This document shows positions 1 to 9,129 of a stretch of DNA of 64,000 nucleotides, piece after piece. Location of the stretch: positions 628,225-692,224 of the forward strand of contig NZ_CP013118.1 in assembly GCF_001443605.1 (NCBI RefSeq). Direction: 5' to 3'. Source of the DNA: Salinivirga cyanobacteriivorans. GTDB taxonomy: Bacteria > Bacteroidota > Bacteroidia > Bacteroidales > Salinivirgaceae. The position numbers and the translations under genes are program-made. The notes under the pieces were generated by a model. That model worked only from the letters and a program-made list of their open reading frames with translations. It was not told the DNA's origin and ran no database searches. Positions within the stretch are counted from its first letter, which is position 1. Every line of letters begins with the position of its first letter.

Positions 1-300
1 GAGACACGCCGAGTCTCTTCGTTTCCAAAGTTTTACCGGGTTTTCTTGGAACGCCCGGCATAGCAGCTTGGAGCCGGCTGGCCGATGGATATGTTCGTAC
101 AATCTTCCATCCGCCAAGCGGGGTGCGGTTGGGGTTTGCCGCAAACCCACAATCACCGACGCGTCATTCCGATCCGCCGGCTGGCGGAGAAGGAACCTGT
201 TTCAACCTTTTGTTCAGGTAAATTGCAACAGTTCGCTTTGGTGCTGGCGCTTTTCGCGATGCTTCGATCATGCTCAGCAACGGCGTTGCTGGTTGGGCTA
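1..300. repeat. Imperfect direct repeat, copy 1
   Basis: The first 64 bases match positions 570-633 with one mismatch. Similarity then decays but can still be followed to about 300, where both copies carry a GTTGCTG(G/A)TTGGGC-type motif. The copies are 569 bp apart. No convincing protein is encoded: open frames in this stretch are short and mutually overlapping. The left limit is unknown because the repeat starts at the window edge. Its nature is unknown; a dispersed intergenic repeat family is the simplest reading. Confidence 0.6.
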
Positions 301-420
301 AATGCCCTCCGAAATGGGCGTTTTGGTTTTTCTTTTACATGCTGTGCGGATTCAGACTGCCATTTAGATTAGCACCATGATTTATCATGGTGGTTTGGAT
401 AACCGAAAACAATACCGGCA

Positions 421-441
421 GCCCGCTTTAGCGGGCTTTTT
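421..441 (+). terminator. Intrinsic terminator (orphan)
   Basis: GCCCGC-TTTA-GCGGGC forms a 6-bp GC-rich stem with a four-base loop, followed directly by TTTTT. This is a textbook plus-strand terminator. No supported plus-strand gene lies in 1-420, so it may serve a transcript from left of the window or a non-coding transcript of the repeat. Confidence 0.65.
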
Positions 442-569
442 CTGCCTTTGACCTATCCAAAAGCCGGATAAACCCGGCTGTAGATGGCTGTGTTTCCCTT
501 TGTTTCACCCCGATAAATCGGGGTGCTAGGCTAATTCCGTTGCTGTTTTTCCAGACTCGGTGTGTTTCG

Positions 570-845
570 GAGACACGCCGAGTCTCTTCGTTTCCAAAGT
601 TTTACCGGATTTTCTTGGAACGCCCGGCATAGCGGCTTGTGGCCGCCTAGCCGATGGATACATTCGTATATTCTTCCAGCCGCTAAGTGCCAGGGAGGCG
701 CTAATCGGGGAGTGGCTGGGATTTACAATAAACCTACAATCACATACGCATCATCATGATTCGCCGGCTGGAGGTGAAATGATCTATCTCAGTCTTGCGC
801 TTCGATGAATAAAAACAATTCGCTTCGTTGCTGATTGGGCCGTAT
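570..845. repeat. Imperfect direct repeat, copy 2
   Basis: Second copy of the repeat at position 1. Just upstream, 553-585 can fold into a hairpin with AGACTCGG at 553-560 pairing with CCGAGTCT at 578-585. The 3' end of the repeat reaches the stop codon of sbcC on the opposite strand. No coding function is visible. Confidence 0.55.
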
Positions 846-851
846 TGTTTT

Positions 852-3800
852 TCACCCCACAAATTTGATTTTGCTTCCCTCCTCATCATCATTTTCGACC
901 ATTAAATATCGGTCTATTTCAGTTTGTAACTCCTCCACATGGGAAATGATACCAACGATTCGCTGCTCTTTTCTGAGCTGCTTTAAGGTGTCGAAAACCA
1001 ATGACAGCGATTCGCGGTCGAGAGAACCAAATCCTTCGTCCATAAAGAAAAACTGTTGTTTTACTTTGTGGTATTGCTGGATTTGTTCGCTCAGAGCCAT
1101 AGCCAGCGACAAAGCAGCCTGAAATGTCTGTCCACCGCTGAGTGTTTTCAATAAGCGGGTGCGTCCGTCGTGTAGGAAATCGCGCACAATGAAGTTGTAT
1201 TTTTCGTCGATACCCAGTTCCAGTTGATTGTGGGTAAGTTGCTTAAATCGTTCGTTGGCAATGGTACAAAGTTGTTCGAGATAGATCTGGCTCACGTATT
1301 TCACAAAACCATCGCCACGGAATAGTCTGGAAAGTACATCCAGGTTGCTTTTACGCTTTTCCTGAATCTCAAGGTCTTTGGTGTGTTGTAACTTTAGCTG
1401 CAATTTCTCTTTTAATACTTTTATTTGACTTTGCAATTCGCCGGTTTTGGTTTCCATCTGACTAAGGTGCTCCCGTTGTTCACTTACCTGCTTTTCTAAT
1501 TTGCGATATGATTCCTCATCAAATTGTTGATCGCCAATTTCTTTCTCCAGCTCTTTCAATCGAGCCTCATTGGTATGCAACTGTTGATAGAACGTCTCAA
1601 TCTTTTTACGACTTTCATCAATATCTATTGCCTGCGCTAAAATTCCTGTAATCGTCGACCGGTCTTTAAATCCATCAACCTTTAATTGCTCATTTATTTC
1701 AGACTCCCGCTCTGATTTTAATTCTTGCTGAGCTTTGAGCTGTTTGTTGGTTCCCGACAGCTCCACCTCAAGCCGCTGATACTGTTTTTCAAGCTCCTGA
1801 ATACCAGATGTAAGCTCAAACAATTTCTCAAGGCTTTCTCGTACATCTTTCTGTTTTGCTTGCAATTGCCCGGCAGATAGAGTCAGCCATGATTCCTCAA
1901 CTTCGCCCTTTTGCAGTTCAATGCGCGACTCCAGCCCCGCCATCTTATTGGTTTTTTCCTGAATTTTCTGCTTTAATGTTTCAATGTTAGATTGATCTTC
2001 GAGCTGTTGATCGAGCTGTTGAATTGATTGCTCAAGCTTTTGCACCTCAGTTTTTTGCTGTTTAAGGCTTTCCAATGCAACGGTTAATTGATCACGAGAA
2101 AACTGGACTGATAAATTTTCGCGATCTTCAATACATTGGGATAGCAATTTTTTAGCCTCTTCAACCTGCTTTTCCCGGGATTTTATCTGATCACGCTCTT
2201 TTTTAAAGCGGTCTTCTAATCCGTTCAATTGAATCAGGGCTTCATTCAGTGCTTCGCGGTGCTTTTGCTGTGCGTCTATTTGCTCTTGTACGTCATGTTT
2301 TTCTTTTGTCAGGGCTTCATCAGAGTATGGTTCAGGGTGCTCTGTAGCCCCACACAAAGGACATTTTTCACCGGGTTTCAGTGATTCTGCATGGGCAGCA
2401 AGCCCCGACTTTACATCTAAATCTGATTTAAGTGTTTGTAATTCCTCCAGCGTAACCTTCTTATTTTCAATTGATTCCTGAAAAGCAAGCCGCGCCTCAC
2501 TAAGCATTAGTTCTCTATAAGGCTTTCTCAATTGTAAGTACTGAGCTACACTTTTAACAATTTCAATTCGTTGGGTTTTGAGTTCCTCAATTAACCGATG
2601 AACACTTTCATGTTCTTCCTGTGCTGTTTTAAGCCGCTGACGCAAATTATCTTCTTCTTTAAAACTGTTTTGTAAGGCATAAAGCGCTGATTCGTCGGGC
2701 AACTGCTCTCGAATTTTCAGCAACGATTGCTGCTTTTCATTGCGCTCTTTTTTTCTTTTGGTCCACTCTTCCTCTATCTTTTCAAGGTTTTCACGTTCTT
2801 GTTGCAGCTGTTCGTTGAGATGCTCAATTGCCTTTTGGCTACTTTTAATATCCAGTGCTTTTTCTGCCCCGGTTATCTGTTGCCTGTGATTTTCCTCATC
2901 ACCATTTTGATCAAGAATTTCCTTGTGCCTGGTTTGAGCTTGCTTCATTTTCTCCCCTACTGCCTGCAACTCCTGCTCCTGGATTTGCTCCTGCTTCTTC
3001 AGACGCTCAATTTCCTGTTCAATTTCACTGAGTCGTTGCAGAATTGCTCCATAGCGCAAACGAACCTTTTCAAAAGTATCTACCTGCCTTTTCAACATAT
3101 CAATCCCGGATTTCTGCTGATTAAGCTCAGCAATCTGGTTTTGGGTTTCAATAAAAGCGGCATTTAACTTTTTAAGTTCAGCAGCCTTTTTAAGGGCTGT
3201 TTCCTGCTCTGAGAGGTAGGCTTTTTTCTTTTTTATATTTTGCTGATGTGTTGCCAACTCCTGTTCAAGCGCCTTCATTTTTTCGGGCGAATATTCTGTC
3301 AGCTCCTGCAAGCGCCCCTCTAAAGCGGTGATGGCTGTTTTAGTTTCAGCGTGCAGTCTGCTTACCGGTTCCCGCAAATCGAACCTGTCGAGGGGGAAAA
3401 GCTCGCGCATCATTTTTGTACGATCTGAGGCAGAGAGTTGCACAAACTCATTGAACTTACCTTGTGGAATAATCACAATTTGCTTAAAATGCTCATAGCG
3501 GAGCCCTATAATTTCAGTGGCATCGGCACTTTCCAGCGGTATCCATTGTCCTTCATTCCAATGGTAAGCCTTACGCTCACTTTTAGTTATTTCAGTAAAA
3601 TTTTTGCTATTGCGACGGGCAGTGGCCACAAAACGATATCGTTCATTCAGGTGTCGTAAAGTAAAATCAATTTCAAGCTCATTGCTCCGGAGGTTCATCA
3701 TATTGTAAAGCTTGGAATCGCGATTATTGAGGCGTTCAGTTTCGCCATACATAGCAAACGAAATGGCTTCAAGCACGGTGGACTTGCCACTACCGACCTT

Positions 3801-3905
3801 ACCAAATATTCCAAACAACCCTGCATCAGTAAGCTGTTCAAAATTGATAACCGCTTCGTGGCGATAAGAATAAATACCTTTAATTTTAAGTGTTTCGGGA
3901 ATCAT
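852..3905 (-). CDS. sbcC: Exonuclease SbcCD, ATPase subunit SbcC (Rad50-like)
   Basis: ATP-driven SMC-like subunit of the SbcCD (Mre11-Rad50) nuclease, which opens DNA hairpins and processes blocked double-strand ends in the cytoplasm. The N-terminus carries a Walker A motif GKVGSGKST at residues 35-43. About 750 residues of heptad-rich coiled coil follow, interrupted by a zinc hook CPLCG (C515, C518). The C-terminal lobe has the ABC signature LSGGQ and a Walker B stretch FFFMDEGFGSLD. The length of 1017 residues is normal for the family. The ATG overlaps the sbcD stop by four bases (ATGA), so the pair is translationally coupled. The gene appears intact. Confidence 0.96.
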   Translation of the reverse strand: MIPETLKIKGIYSYRHEAVINFEQLTDAGLFGIFGKVGSGKSTVLEAISFAMYGETERLNNRDSKLYNMMNLRSNELEIDFTLRHLNERYRFVATARRNSKNFTEITKSERKAYHWNEGQWIPLESADATEIIGLRYEHFKQIVIIPQGKFNEFVQLSASDRTKMMRELFPLDRFDLREPVSRLHAETKTAITALEGRLQELTEYSPEKMKALEQELATHQQNIKKKKAYLSEQETALKKAAELKKLNAAFIETQNQIAELNQQKSGIDMLKRQVDTFEKVRLRYGAILQRLSEIEQEIERLKKQEQIQEQELQAVGEKMKQAQTRHKEILDQNGDEENHRQQITGAEKALDIKSSQKAIEHLNEQLQQERENLEKIEEEWTKRKKERNEKQQSLLKIREQLPDESALYALQNSFKEEDNLRQRLKTAQEEHESVHRLIEELKTQRIEIVKSVAQYLQLRKPYRELMLSEARLAFQESIENKKVTLEELQTLKSDLDVKSGLAAHAESLKPGEKCPLCGATEHPEPYSDEALTKEKHDVQEQIDAQQKHREALNEALIQLNGLEDRFKKERDQIKSREKQVEEAKKLLSQCIEDRENLSVQFSRDQLTVALESLKQQKTEVQKLEQSIQQLDQQLEDQSNIETLKQKIQEKTNKMAGLESRIELQKGEVEESWLTLSAGQLQAKQKDVRESLEKLFELTSGIQELEKQYQRLEVELSGTNKQLKAQQELKSERESEINEQLKVDGFKDRSTITGILAQAIDIDESRKKIETFYQQLHTNEARLKELEKEIGDQQFDEESYRKLEKQVSEQREHLSQMETKTGELQSQIKVLKEKLQLKLQHTKDLEIQEKRKSNLDVLSRLFRGDGFVKYVSQIYLEQLCTIANERFKQLTHNQLELGIDEKYNFIVRDFLHDGRTRLLKTLSGGQTFQAALSLAMALSEQIQQYHKVKQQFFFMDEGFGSLDRESLSLVFDTLKQLRKEQRIVGIISHVEELQTEIDRYLMVENDDEEGSKIKFVG

Positions 3906-5119
3906 TGGTCATTCTTTTTGTTGAGTATCTCATTGAACAGGTCCATCAATTCGTCATTGGGCTCCTGCGCATAGGTATGGTAAAAATACTTTCGAAAAAG
4001 TTCATTTACCGACTGACTCATATCAATTTGAGCAGCCTCGTTTTGATTTCCATCGCGGTTTTGCGGTTCAGGAATTATATTGATCAGGTTTTCGCTGGCA
4101 TCGCGGAGGCGTTTATTCTCATCAGCTTTAAGAAAATCTTTGGTTCGCATAGTAATTTCCGTAAAAGCCTTCTGGTTTTGTTGCAGCCACAACACTGCCT
4201 CATCAACATTTTCAAAGGTTCTGCGCTTCAAAGGCAAACCTTTTCTAAGTTCAATTTTCTCTATGGCAGCAGGCTTACCCGGCTCCACGTTTATGATGTG
4301 TACAAACTTTTGCTGCCCCGCTTCACTGAAACTGTATGCAAGCGGACTGCCACTATACTGTACCGGCATTTTTGCTCCTTTTATTTGCTGCGAACGATGC
4401 AAATGGCCAAGCGCTACATATTGAAGCTTTTCAGGGAATAAATCGGCATATACCAAAGCAGCATTCCCTACCCTTACAGGCTTCTCGCCCTCAGGCTCTT
4501 CCGGTGGCTCAGAATCCCGGTTCCACACAAAAAGATGGGCCATAAGCATATTTACACCTTTATCATCGCAATACTGAGTAGCCAAATTTTGCCACTGAGC
4601 TTCCAACGCATCGCGCAACCCCTGATCTTCTTCGAATCCAAGATGCTGTTTCATACGAATTTCGCTGGCGTAGGGTGTAGCAATAATACGCAGTGGCACA
4701 GACTGCTTTGGCAATTTTAGTTCCAGGAAACCATCATCGGTGCGCAGTACTTTAAAACCACTTTCCAGGCCAAATTCCGGCGCACGGCTGTTGGGATACC
4801 CCAAAAACACAATACCACACTCCCGCGCCAACGGGTCGGGCGCTTCAATACGCTGCGGCGAATCGTGGTTTCCTGCAATGGCAATTACCGGACGCTGCCC
4901 CTCTTTACTGAGCATTTTCAGCCCTTTGTAAAACAACTCTGTAGCCTCATTCGATGGGTTTGCCACATCAAATAAATCGCCGGCCACAATAATCGCATCG
5001 ACCTGATGTTGCTCGGCTATCTCGTGAATTTCCTCAAGAATCAAACGCTGTTCCGGCAACCGATCGCGGTTATAAAGCCGCTTGCCCAGATGCCAGTCGG
5101 ATGTATGAAGTATTTTCAA
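3902..5119 (-). CDS. sbcD: Exonuclease SbcCD, nuclease subunit SbcD (Mre11-like)
   Basis: Manganese-dependent nuclease partner of SbcC. The calcineurin-like phosphoesterase motifs occur in order: HTSDWHLGK near the N-terminus, VAGDLFD, AIAGNHDSPQR and VALGHLHRS. These supply the metal-binding Asp, His and Asn residues. The length of 405 residues is typical. It is the first gene of the two-gene sbcDC operon and overlaps sbcC by four bases. A -7-type promoter box lies 25 bases upstream of its ATG. No sign of damage. Confidence 0.96.
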   Translation of the reverse strand: MKILHTSDWHLGKRLYNRDRLPEQRLILEEIHEIAEQHQVDAIIVAGDLFDVANPSNEATELFYKGLKMLSKEGQRPVIAIAGNHDSPQRIEAPDPLARECGIVFLGYPNSRAPEFGLESGFKVLRTDDGFLELKLPKQSVPLRIIATPYASEIRMKQHLGFEEDQGLRDALEAQWQNLATQYCDDKGVNMLMAHLFVWNRDSEPPEEPEGEKPVRVGNAALVYADLFPEKLQYVALGHLHRSQQIKGAKMPVQYSGSPLAYSFSEAGQQKFVHIINVEPGKPAAIEKIELRKGLPLKRRTFENVDEAVLWLQQNQKAFTEITMRTKDFLKADENKRLRDASENLINIIPEPQNRDGNQNEAAQIDMSQSVNELFRKYFYHTYAQEPNDELMDLFNEILNKKNDQ

Positions 5120-5144
5120 GGTATGTAATTTTTCAGTTGAAATT

Positions 5145-5152
5145 CAAAGGTA
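5145..5152 (-). promoter_or_regulatory. Bacteroidota -7 box upstream of sbcD
   Basis: On the minus strand the bases read TACCTTTG, an exact match to the Bacteroidota -7 consensus TAnnTTTG, 25 bases before the sbcD ATG. A convincing -33 TTTG at the usual spacing is not visible, so this is a candidate only. Confidence 0.4.
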
Positions 5153-5232
5153 GTAATGTTCAACCAAACACTTAATGAAAAAAGCTAATTGATATCCACA
5201 ATTTATCAAGATTTATTAAAAGTCCTCTGAGT

Positions 5233-5523
5233 TGCCCTTTCAGGGCGCCTCACCCTTCCGGAAAGCACCCATGGCGGCGCCATGGGTTAGAATAAATTGG
5301 GCTTTCAGCCCGAAGAGAAGGCAAAATGAACCAGCTTTCAGTGCGGAATTATTTGAAAAAATGGGGGTTCAATAATATTTAACAATTTTGTTGTATTTGG
5401 GTTATTCCTGATTATGTAGGAAAAACAAATCTACTATAAAACGCCACGAAGTGGCAGCTTATTTTAACTCAGGGCAACGCCCTGGGGTAAGTCAATACCG
5501 CTACCGACCGCCCTGAAAGGGCA
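5233..5523. repeat. MITE-like palindromic element with 15-bp terminal inverted repeats
   Basis: TGCCCTTTCAGGGCG at 5233-5247 is the exact reverse complement of CGCCCTGAAAGGGCA at 5509-5523. Each end is itself a near-palindrome. The interior holds further short palindromes (CCCATGGCGGCGCCATGGG near 5269, GGGCTTTCAGCCC, CAGGGCAACGCCCTG). There is no open frame of note. This 291-bp non-coding unit resembles the REP/MITE-like intergenic elements scattered in many Bacteroidota genomes. Mobility is inferred from architecture only; no clear target duplication was found. Confidence 0.6.
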
Positions 5524-5608
5524 GATTATCTATATTCACGGCGTATTAGTCGCGCCCATATCATAAGCTCATTATAAACTTGAGCTAGATTAGCTTATGT
5601 GTTTTCTG

Positions 5609-6022
5609 TTATTCTGAGGAGGTATTCTTTACCACAAAGACATAAGCTAATATTACTTGCGCAAGCCCGGTGATAAAATATAATGGCTGCAGAAAACTCT
5701 GATAACCAATCCAGGCAACCTGACTGACAATCCAGACCATAAGCACAAAACCCAAAAAGGCTGCCACATAAGCGCTCATATTATGTTTTCTTAGGGTTAA
5801 AACTGCATCTGTGGTGTTGCCCAAACCATTGACAACAAACAGAACAATTCCTGGGATTAGAAAACTTTCAAAAGGCGTAGCGGATAGCATTTCCACATTC
5901 ATACCCAGCGCTTTGCCATCAGGATTTAAAATAAGCCCAATTCCTCCGGCCAATGCACTTAGTCCATTAAAAAATTCCAAAACCAAAAAGCTTTTTCTGC
6001 TCACACGAACTAGCATATTCAT
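5609..6022 (-). CDS. Small four-helix membrane protein, unknown function
   Basis: 137 residues with about four hydrophobic helices: roughly residues 13-32, 50-68, 82-103 and 110-131. The N-terminus MNMLVRVSRKS is positively charged, as expected for an inner-membrane protein. No catalytic or binding motif was recognised and no family can be named with confidence. It stands alone between the palindromic element and a methyltransferase gene on the same strand, 157 bp away, so an operon is unlikely. Confidence 0.7.
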   Translation of the reverse strand: MNMLVRVSRKSFLVLEFFNGLSALAGGIGLILNPDGKALGMNVEMLSATPFESFLIPGIVLFVVNGLGNTTDAVLTLRKHNMSAYVAAFLGFVLMVWIVSQVAWIGYQSFLQPLYFITGLAQVILAYVFVVKNTSSE

Positions 6023-6179
6023 AGAAAAATTTTTAGCTGAAATTTATACCTTAAAGATAATATTCCTACGAATATATGAAAAGCAGATTTAACCCTCATT
6101 TGAATGCAGGAGGCGAAACATTATTTGGATTAATACTTGTTTTTCAAAGGGCCACGTTCATCTTTTTGAAGAGAACAGT

Positions 6180-6794
6180 TTAACCTTTCTTCCTTCCCAG
6201 AAATCTGATTACAGCATTGTTACCTTTATGGAAGTCTCCCTCATCAAGGTCAACATCTTCTTCTTTTAACTCCAGAATTTCAAAATCCTTAAAATCGGAT
6301 AATAATTCAGCCTTAGAATAGAGCATTTCGATATTTTTAGGCCCACCACCTTTTTCACCCGGTTTCAATCGTTCAAATTGTTCTTTTCTGAATCCTTCAA
6401 TAATAATAACCCCTCCGGGTTTCAGGTACTTACTCAAAATTTGGTGATAATTGAACCTTAACCCTGGTGCAAAATGTGTAAAAATCAAAGCAATGGCATC
6501 AAAGCTATCCTTATTGTAATTGAACTCCGTAAGCTCACCAACTTTGTAGTCAATTTGCACGGCATGCTTACTTGCCAGCTGTATTGCTTTATCTTTACCA
6601 GTACTGCTTAAATCGAACGCATTTACATCCCATCCGAGGGTTGCAGCATAAACCCCGTTTCGACCTTCACCGTCACCCGGAAGTAAGATTTTTCCGGGTT
6701 TCATACGATCTATTTGTGCTTTAAACCATTCATTAGGTTGCTCTCCATAAGCATATACCGGTTGGGCATATCTTTCATTCCAAAATTCTTGCAT
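6180..6794 (-). CDS. Class I SAM-dependent methyltransferase (TehB/thiopurine-like)
   Basis: 204-residue single-domain Rossmann methyltransferase. The SAM-binding motif I is ILLPGDGEGRNGVYAATLG at about residues 36-54, followed by an acidic strand end in NAFDLSS. The segment FDAIALIFTHFAPGLR matches motif II, and the late strand GGVIIIEGF is typical of the TehB/thiopurine methyltransferase-like group. The substrate cannot be deduced; members act on small molecules, including tellurite and thiols. It lies 67 bp upstream of nothing in its own direction and is probably monocistronic. Confidence 0.82.
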   Translation of the reverse strand: MQEFWNERYAQPVYAYGEQPNEWFKAQIDRMKPGKILLPGDGEGRNGVYAATLGWDVNAFDLSSTGKDKAIQLASKHAVQIDYKVGELTEFNYNKDSFDAIALIFTHFAPGLRFNYHQILSKYLKPGGVIIIEGFRKEQFERLKPGEKGGGPKNIEMLYSKAELLSDFKDFEILELKEEDVDLDEGDFHKGNNAVIRFLGRKKG

Positions 6795-6861
6795 AAATTG
6801 ATTATTTCTATTGTATAGAAAAATCTCAACAGGGTTTTGTTTAGCAACCAGGCTATTTTTA

Positions 6862-8049
6862 TCATTGAATTAATGGATTTTGCTTTTGGGGCACAAATTC
6901 TGAAAGCTGCTCAATGTATTCCTCAATTGACGTTACATTATTTTTATGCAAAAACGCATCAATATTATGGCCATGCATAACATTTATTCTGTGTACCAGT
7001 TCGGATTTAAATGCCTGGGTAAAATAGAATTTTGTATGGGCACTGAATTGTGTCTCTTCCAGTGGTTTTAAAAATATTATAGCATCATAAGCATCGTACA
7101 TGGTTTGTCCGGCTAAAACATTGTTCATATGATTACCCCAATAAGGGTGCCGGCCGAACACATTATTTTTTAATGGGATAGCTACCGGAATATTTTGATT
7201 TTGGGCAAATGCGCTATCCCATAGTCCATTATCCATACGCGCCCAGGTATATTCCAACCTATCAAGACCTTGCATTGAACCATGAGCTACATTCTTTTTT
7301 ACCGATTTAATATTGAGTATCATATTATGAAACCTTATGGCATAAGTTTTTTCCGGATGCCACTGATGAAGAAATGTACCTGCATTCCAATAAATCTGGC
7401 CATTCTTGTTTTTAATACATTTATAAGCATGACGGGTATTGGTCAGGAAAAATCCTTTTTTAGTGGCCGAAAAACCGTCCATATATTTTTCAATAATGCT
7501 GTACATAAAATAATCACGTGCAATTAAACTTTGCTTAAAAAGGTTAAAATCCCGACGATTATGCAAGCTTTCCCAATATATTGGCTGATCGACTCCAATT
7601 ACCCTAATCTGCTGATTATCAACAAGATGCTGATTTACCTCCCACACTGTTAGAAGCAGGTCAAGATAAGTTTGATATGGCCAGCCAAGCCCAAAATCCT
7701 TTTTGAAAACGCCAGCCAGAATGGAGGTATCTTTGATTTCACACTGCAAGAAACTATCGATTAAGGGCTGTGCTGTTATTGAGAAGACTTCTACAAATAA
7801 ATAATCTAATGTTTGCGGTTGTTTGCGAATGTAATTGGTGTAAAACTCAAAAGGTTCCACTGCAGCATGCAAAGCATCGTCAAAAACAATCAGATCATAT
7901 TCCTGCAGTTTTTCTGCAACAAAAGCAACAGGTTGTTTACCTTGCTTTTTGAGCACATTGAAATATTGTTCTATTGTTTGGGCATTGCTTGTATTCAGAA
8001 AAAGCAATGCAATAAATACAGGGTAAAGCCTCCAATTAAAAAGCTTCAT
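6862..8049 (-). CDS. Exported protein, possibly erythromycin-esterase/Tiki-like fold
   Basis: 395 residues with an N-terminal signal peptide (about residues 1-23, ending NTSNA). The order of motifs recalls the EreA/ChaN/Tiki hydrolase superfamily: YDLIVFDDALHAAVEPFEF near the N-terminus, IRVIGVDQP in the middle, an ARDYFMYSIIEKY segment, then FFLTNTRHAY. The usual Gly-Glu before the first histidine is replaced by Asp-Asp, so the assignment is weak and catalysis is uncertain. It is probably periplasmic. It is divergent from the SRPBCC gene at 8258. It could equally be an unrelated family restricted to the phylum. Confidence 0.5.
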   Translation of the reverse strand: MKLFNWRLYPVFIALLFLNTSNAQTIEQYFNVLKKQGKQPVAFVAEKLQEYDLIVFDDALHAAVEPFEFYTNYIRKQPQTLDYLFVEVFSITAQPLIDSFLQCEIKDTSILAGVFKKDFGLGWPYQTYLDLLLTVWEVNQHLVDNQQIRVIGVDQPIYWESLHNRRDFNLFKQSLIARDYFMYSIIEKYMDGFSATKKGFFLTNTRHAYKCIKNKNGQIYWNAGTFLHQWHPEKTYAIRFHNMILNIKSVKKNVAHGSMQGLDRLEYTWARMDNGLWDSAFAQNQNIPVAIPLKNNVFGRHPYWGNHMNNVLAGQTMYDAYDAIIFLKPLEETQFSAHTKFYFTQAFKSELVHRINVMHGHNIDAFLHKNNVTSIEEYIEQLSEFVPQKQNPLIQ

Positions 8050-8182
8050 GATTCAGGGCTTTAGGTAAATAATGGCTTTATTAAAATACCGGTTAAAGCA
8101 TAAATAGTTACAGAGTTCAGAGGATAATAAATTAACGCGAACTCACATCACATTGAAAATCGGGCGCAAAACAAAATTAAAC

Positions 8183-8213
8183 TTGCTTTGTATCAATCAC
8201 TTTCGTATTTTCG
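8183..8213 (+). promoter_or_regulatory. Candidate promoter of the SRPBCC/GyrI gene
   Basis: TTG at 8183-8185 is followed after 20 bases by TATTTTCG at 8206-8213. These approximate the Bacteroidota -33 (TTTG) and -7 (TAnnTTTG, one mismatch) elements at a suitable spacing, about 45 bp before the ATG at 8258. Confidence 0.4.
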
Positions 8214-9129
8214 AATAGACAGGGTTTCTAAAATCATTAACTAAAAGGGCAAAAAAAATGAAAAAACTATTGAAAACATTGCTATGGATTCTGGGTATCA
8301 TCATAGCTATTATTCTCATTGGAGGAGTATTTATGCCTGCTAAAACGGAATTAGCGGTATCGAAAGTTATTAAAGCCAACCTTTACCCAACGTTCAGACA
8401 GATGAATTGCCTCAGGGCCAATGCCAACTGGAGCCCCTGGCAGAATGTGAAAAACATCAGCTACAGCGGGCCCGAATGTGGCGCAGGAGCCACCATGACA
8501 TGGGACGATGATATGGATGGAGGTAAACAGGTTATCACTGACTCAAAACCGTTTGAAATGATTAAAACCACGCTGGATTTTGGCGATCAGGGCAAAGCCA
8601 AAGCTGCTATACTTTTTGATAAAAAAGATGAAGGAGTTGAGGTGACCTGGAATTTTTCTTCGGAAGCGGCCTATCCTTTGGGGCGCTGGATGAGTGTATT
8701 GTTTATTAAGCCCATGATTAAAAAATCTTACAAAAAAGGGCTGAATAATCTTGACAGTGTACTCAACCATATGGCAGAAGAGCGATACAAAATTAAATAT
8801 GAAGAAGTTAAACCACAACCGCTGTTGTCGTTAACAGGATCTGCCGATATGGGAAACATGCCAAAAGTTATGCCTAAGCTTTTCATGAAACTGGGCACTT
8901 ACATGGGCGAGAACCAAATTCAACCTTTGGGATCACCTGTAACCATTTGGAAAAGCTGGTCAGACAGCTTAAACGAAATGACGGTAGGATTCCCGGTAAA
9001 TGAAGACGTGGAAGGCAAAGGGGACATAGAAGTCATACAAAGCTATGGCGGAAAAGCCCTAAGTATTATACACAAAGGCGCCTATGCCGATCAGCACAAA
9101 ACCTGGCAACTTTTAATGGACAATATTAA

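Noticed and set aside
68..808. Short open frames in 1-850 with repeated peptide-like sequence
   Set aside because: They overlap each other in several frames, follow the DNA repeat and not a protein pattern, and have no recognisable domain or start context.
2727..3167. 146-residue open frame antisense to sbcC
   Set aside because: It is the Leu/Phe-rich shadow of a Lys/Glu/Gln-rich coiled coil on the opposite strand, a common artefact.
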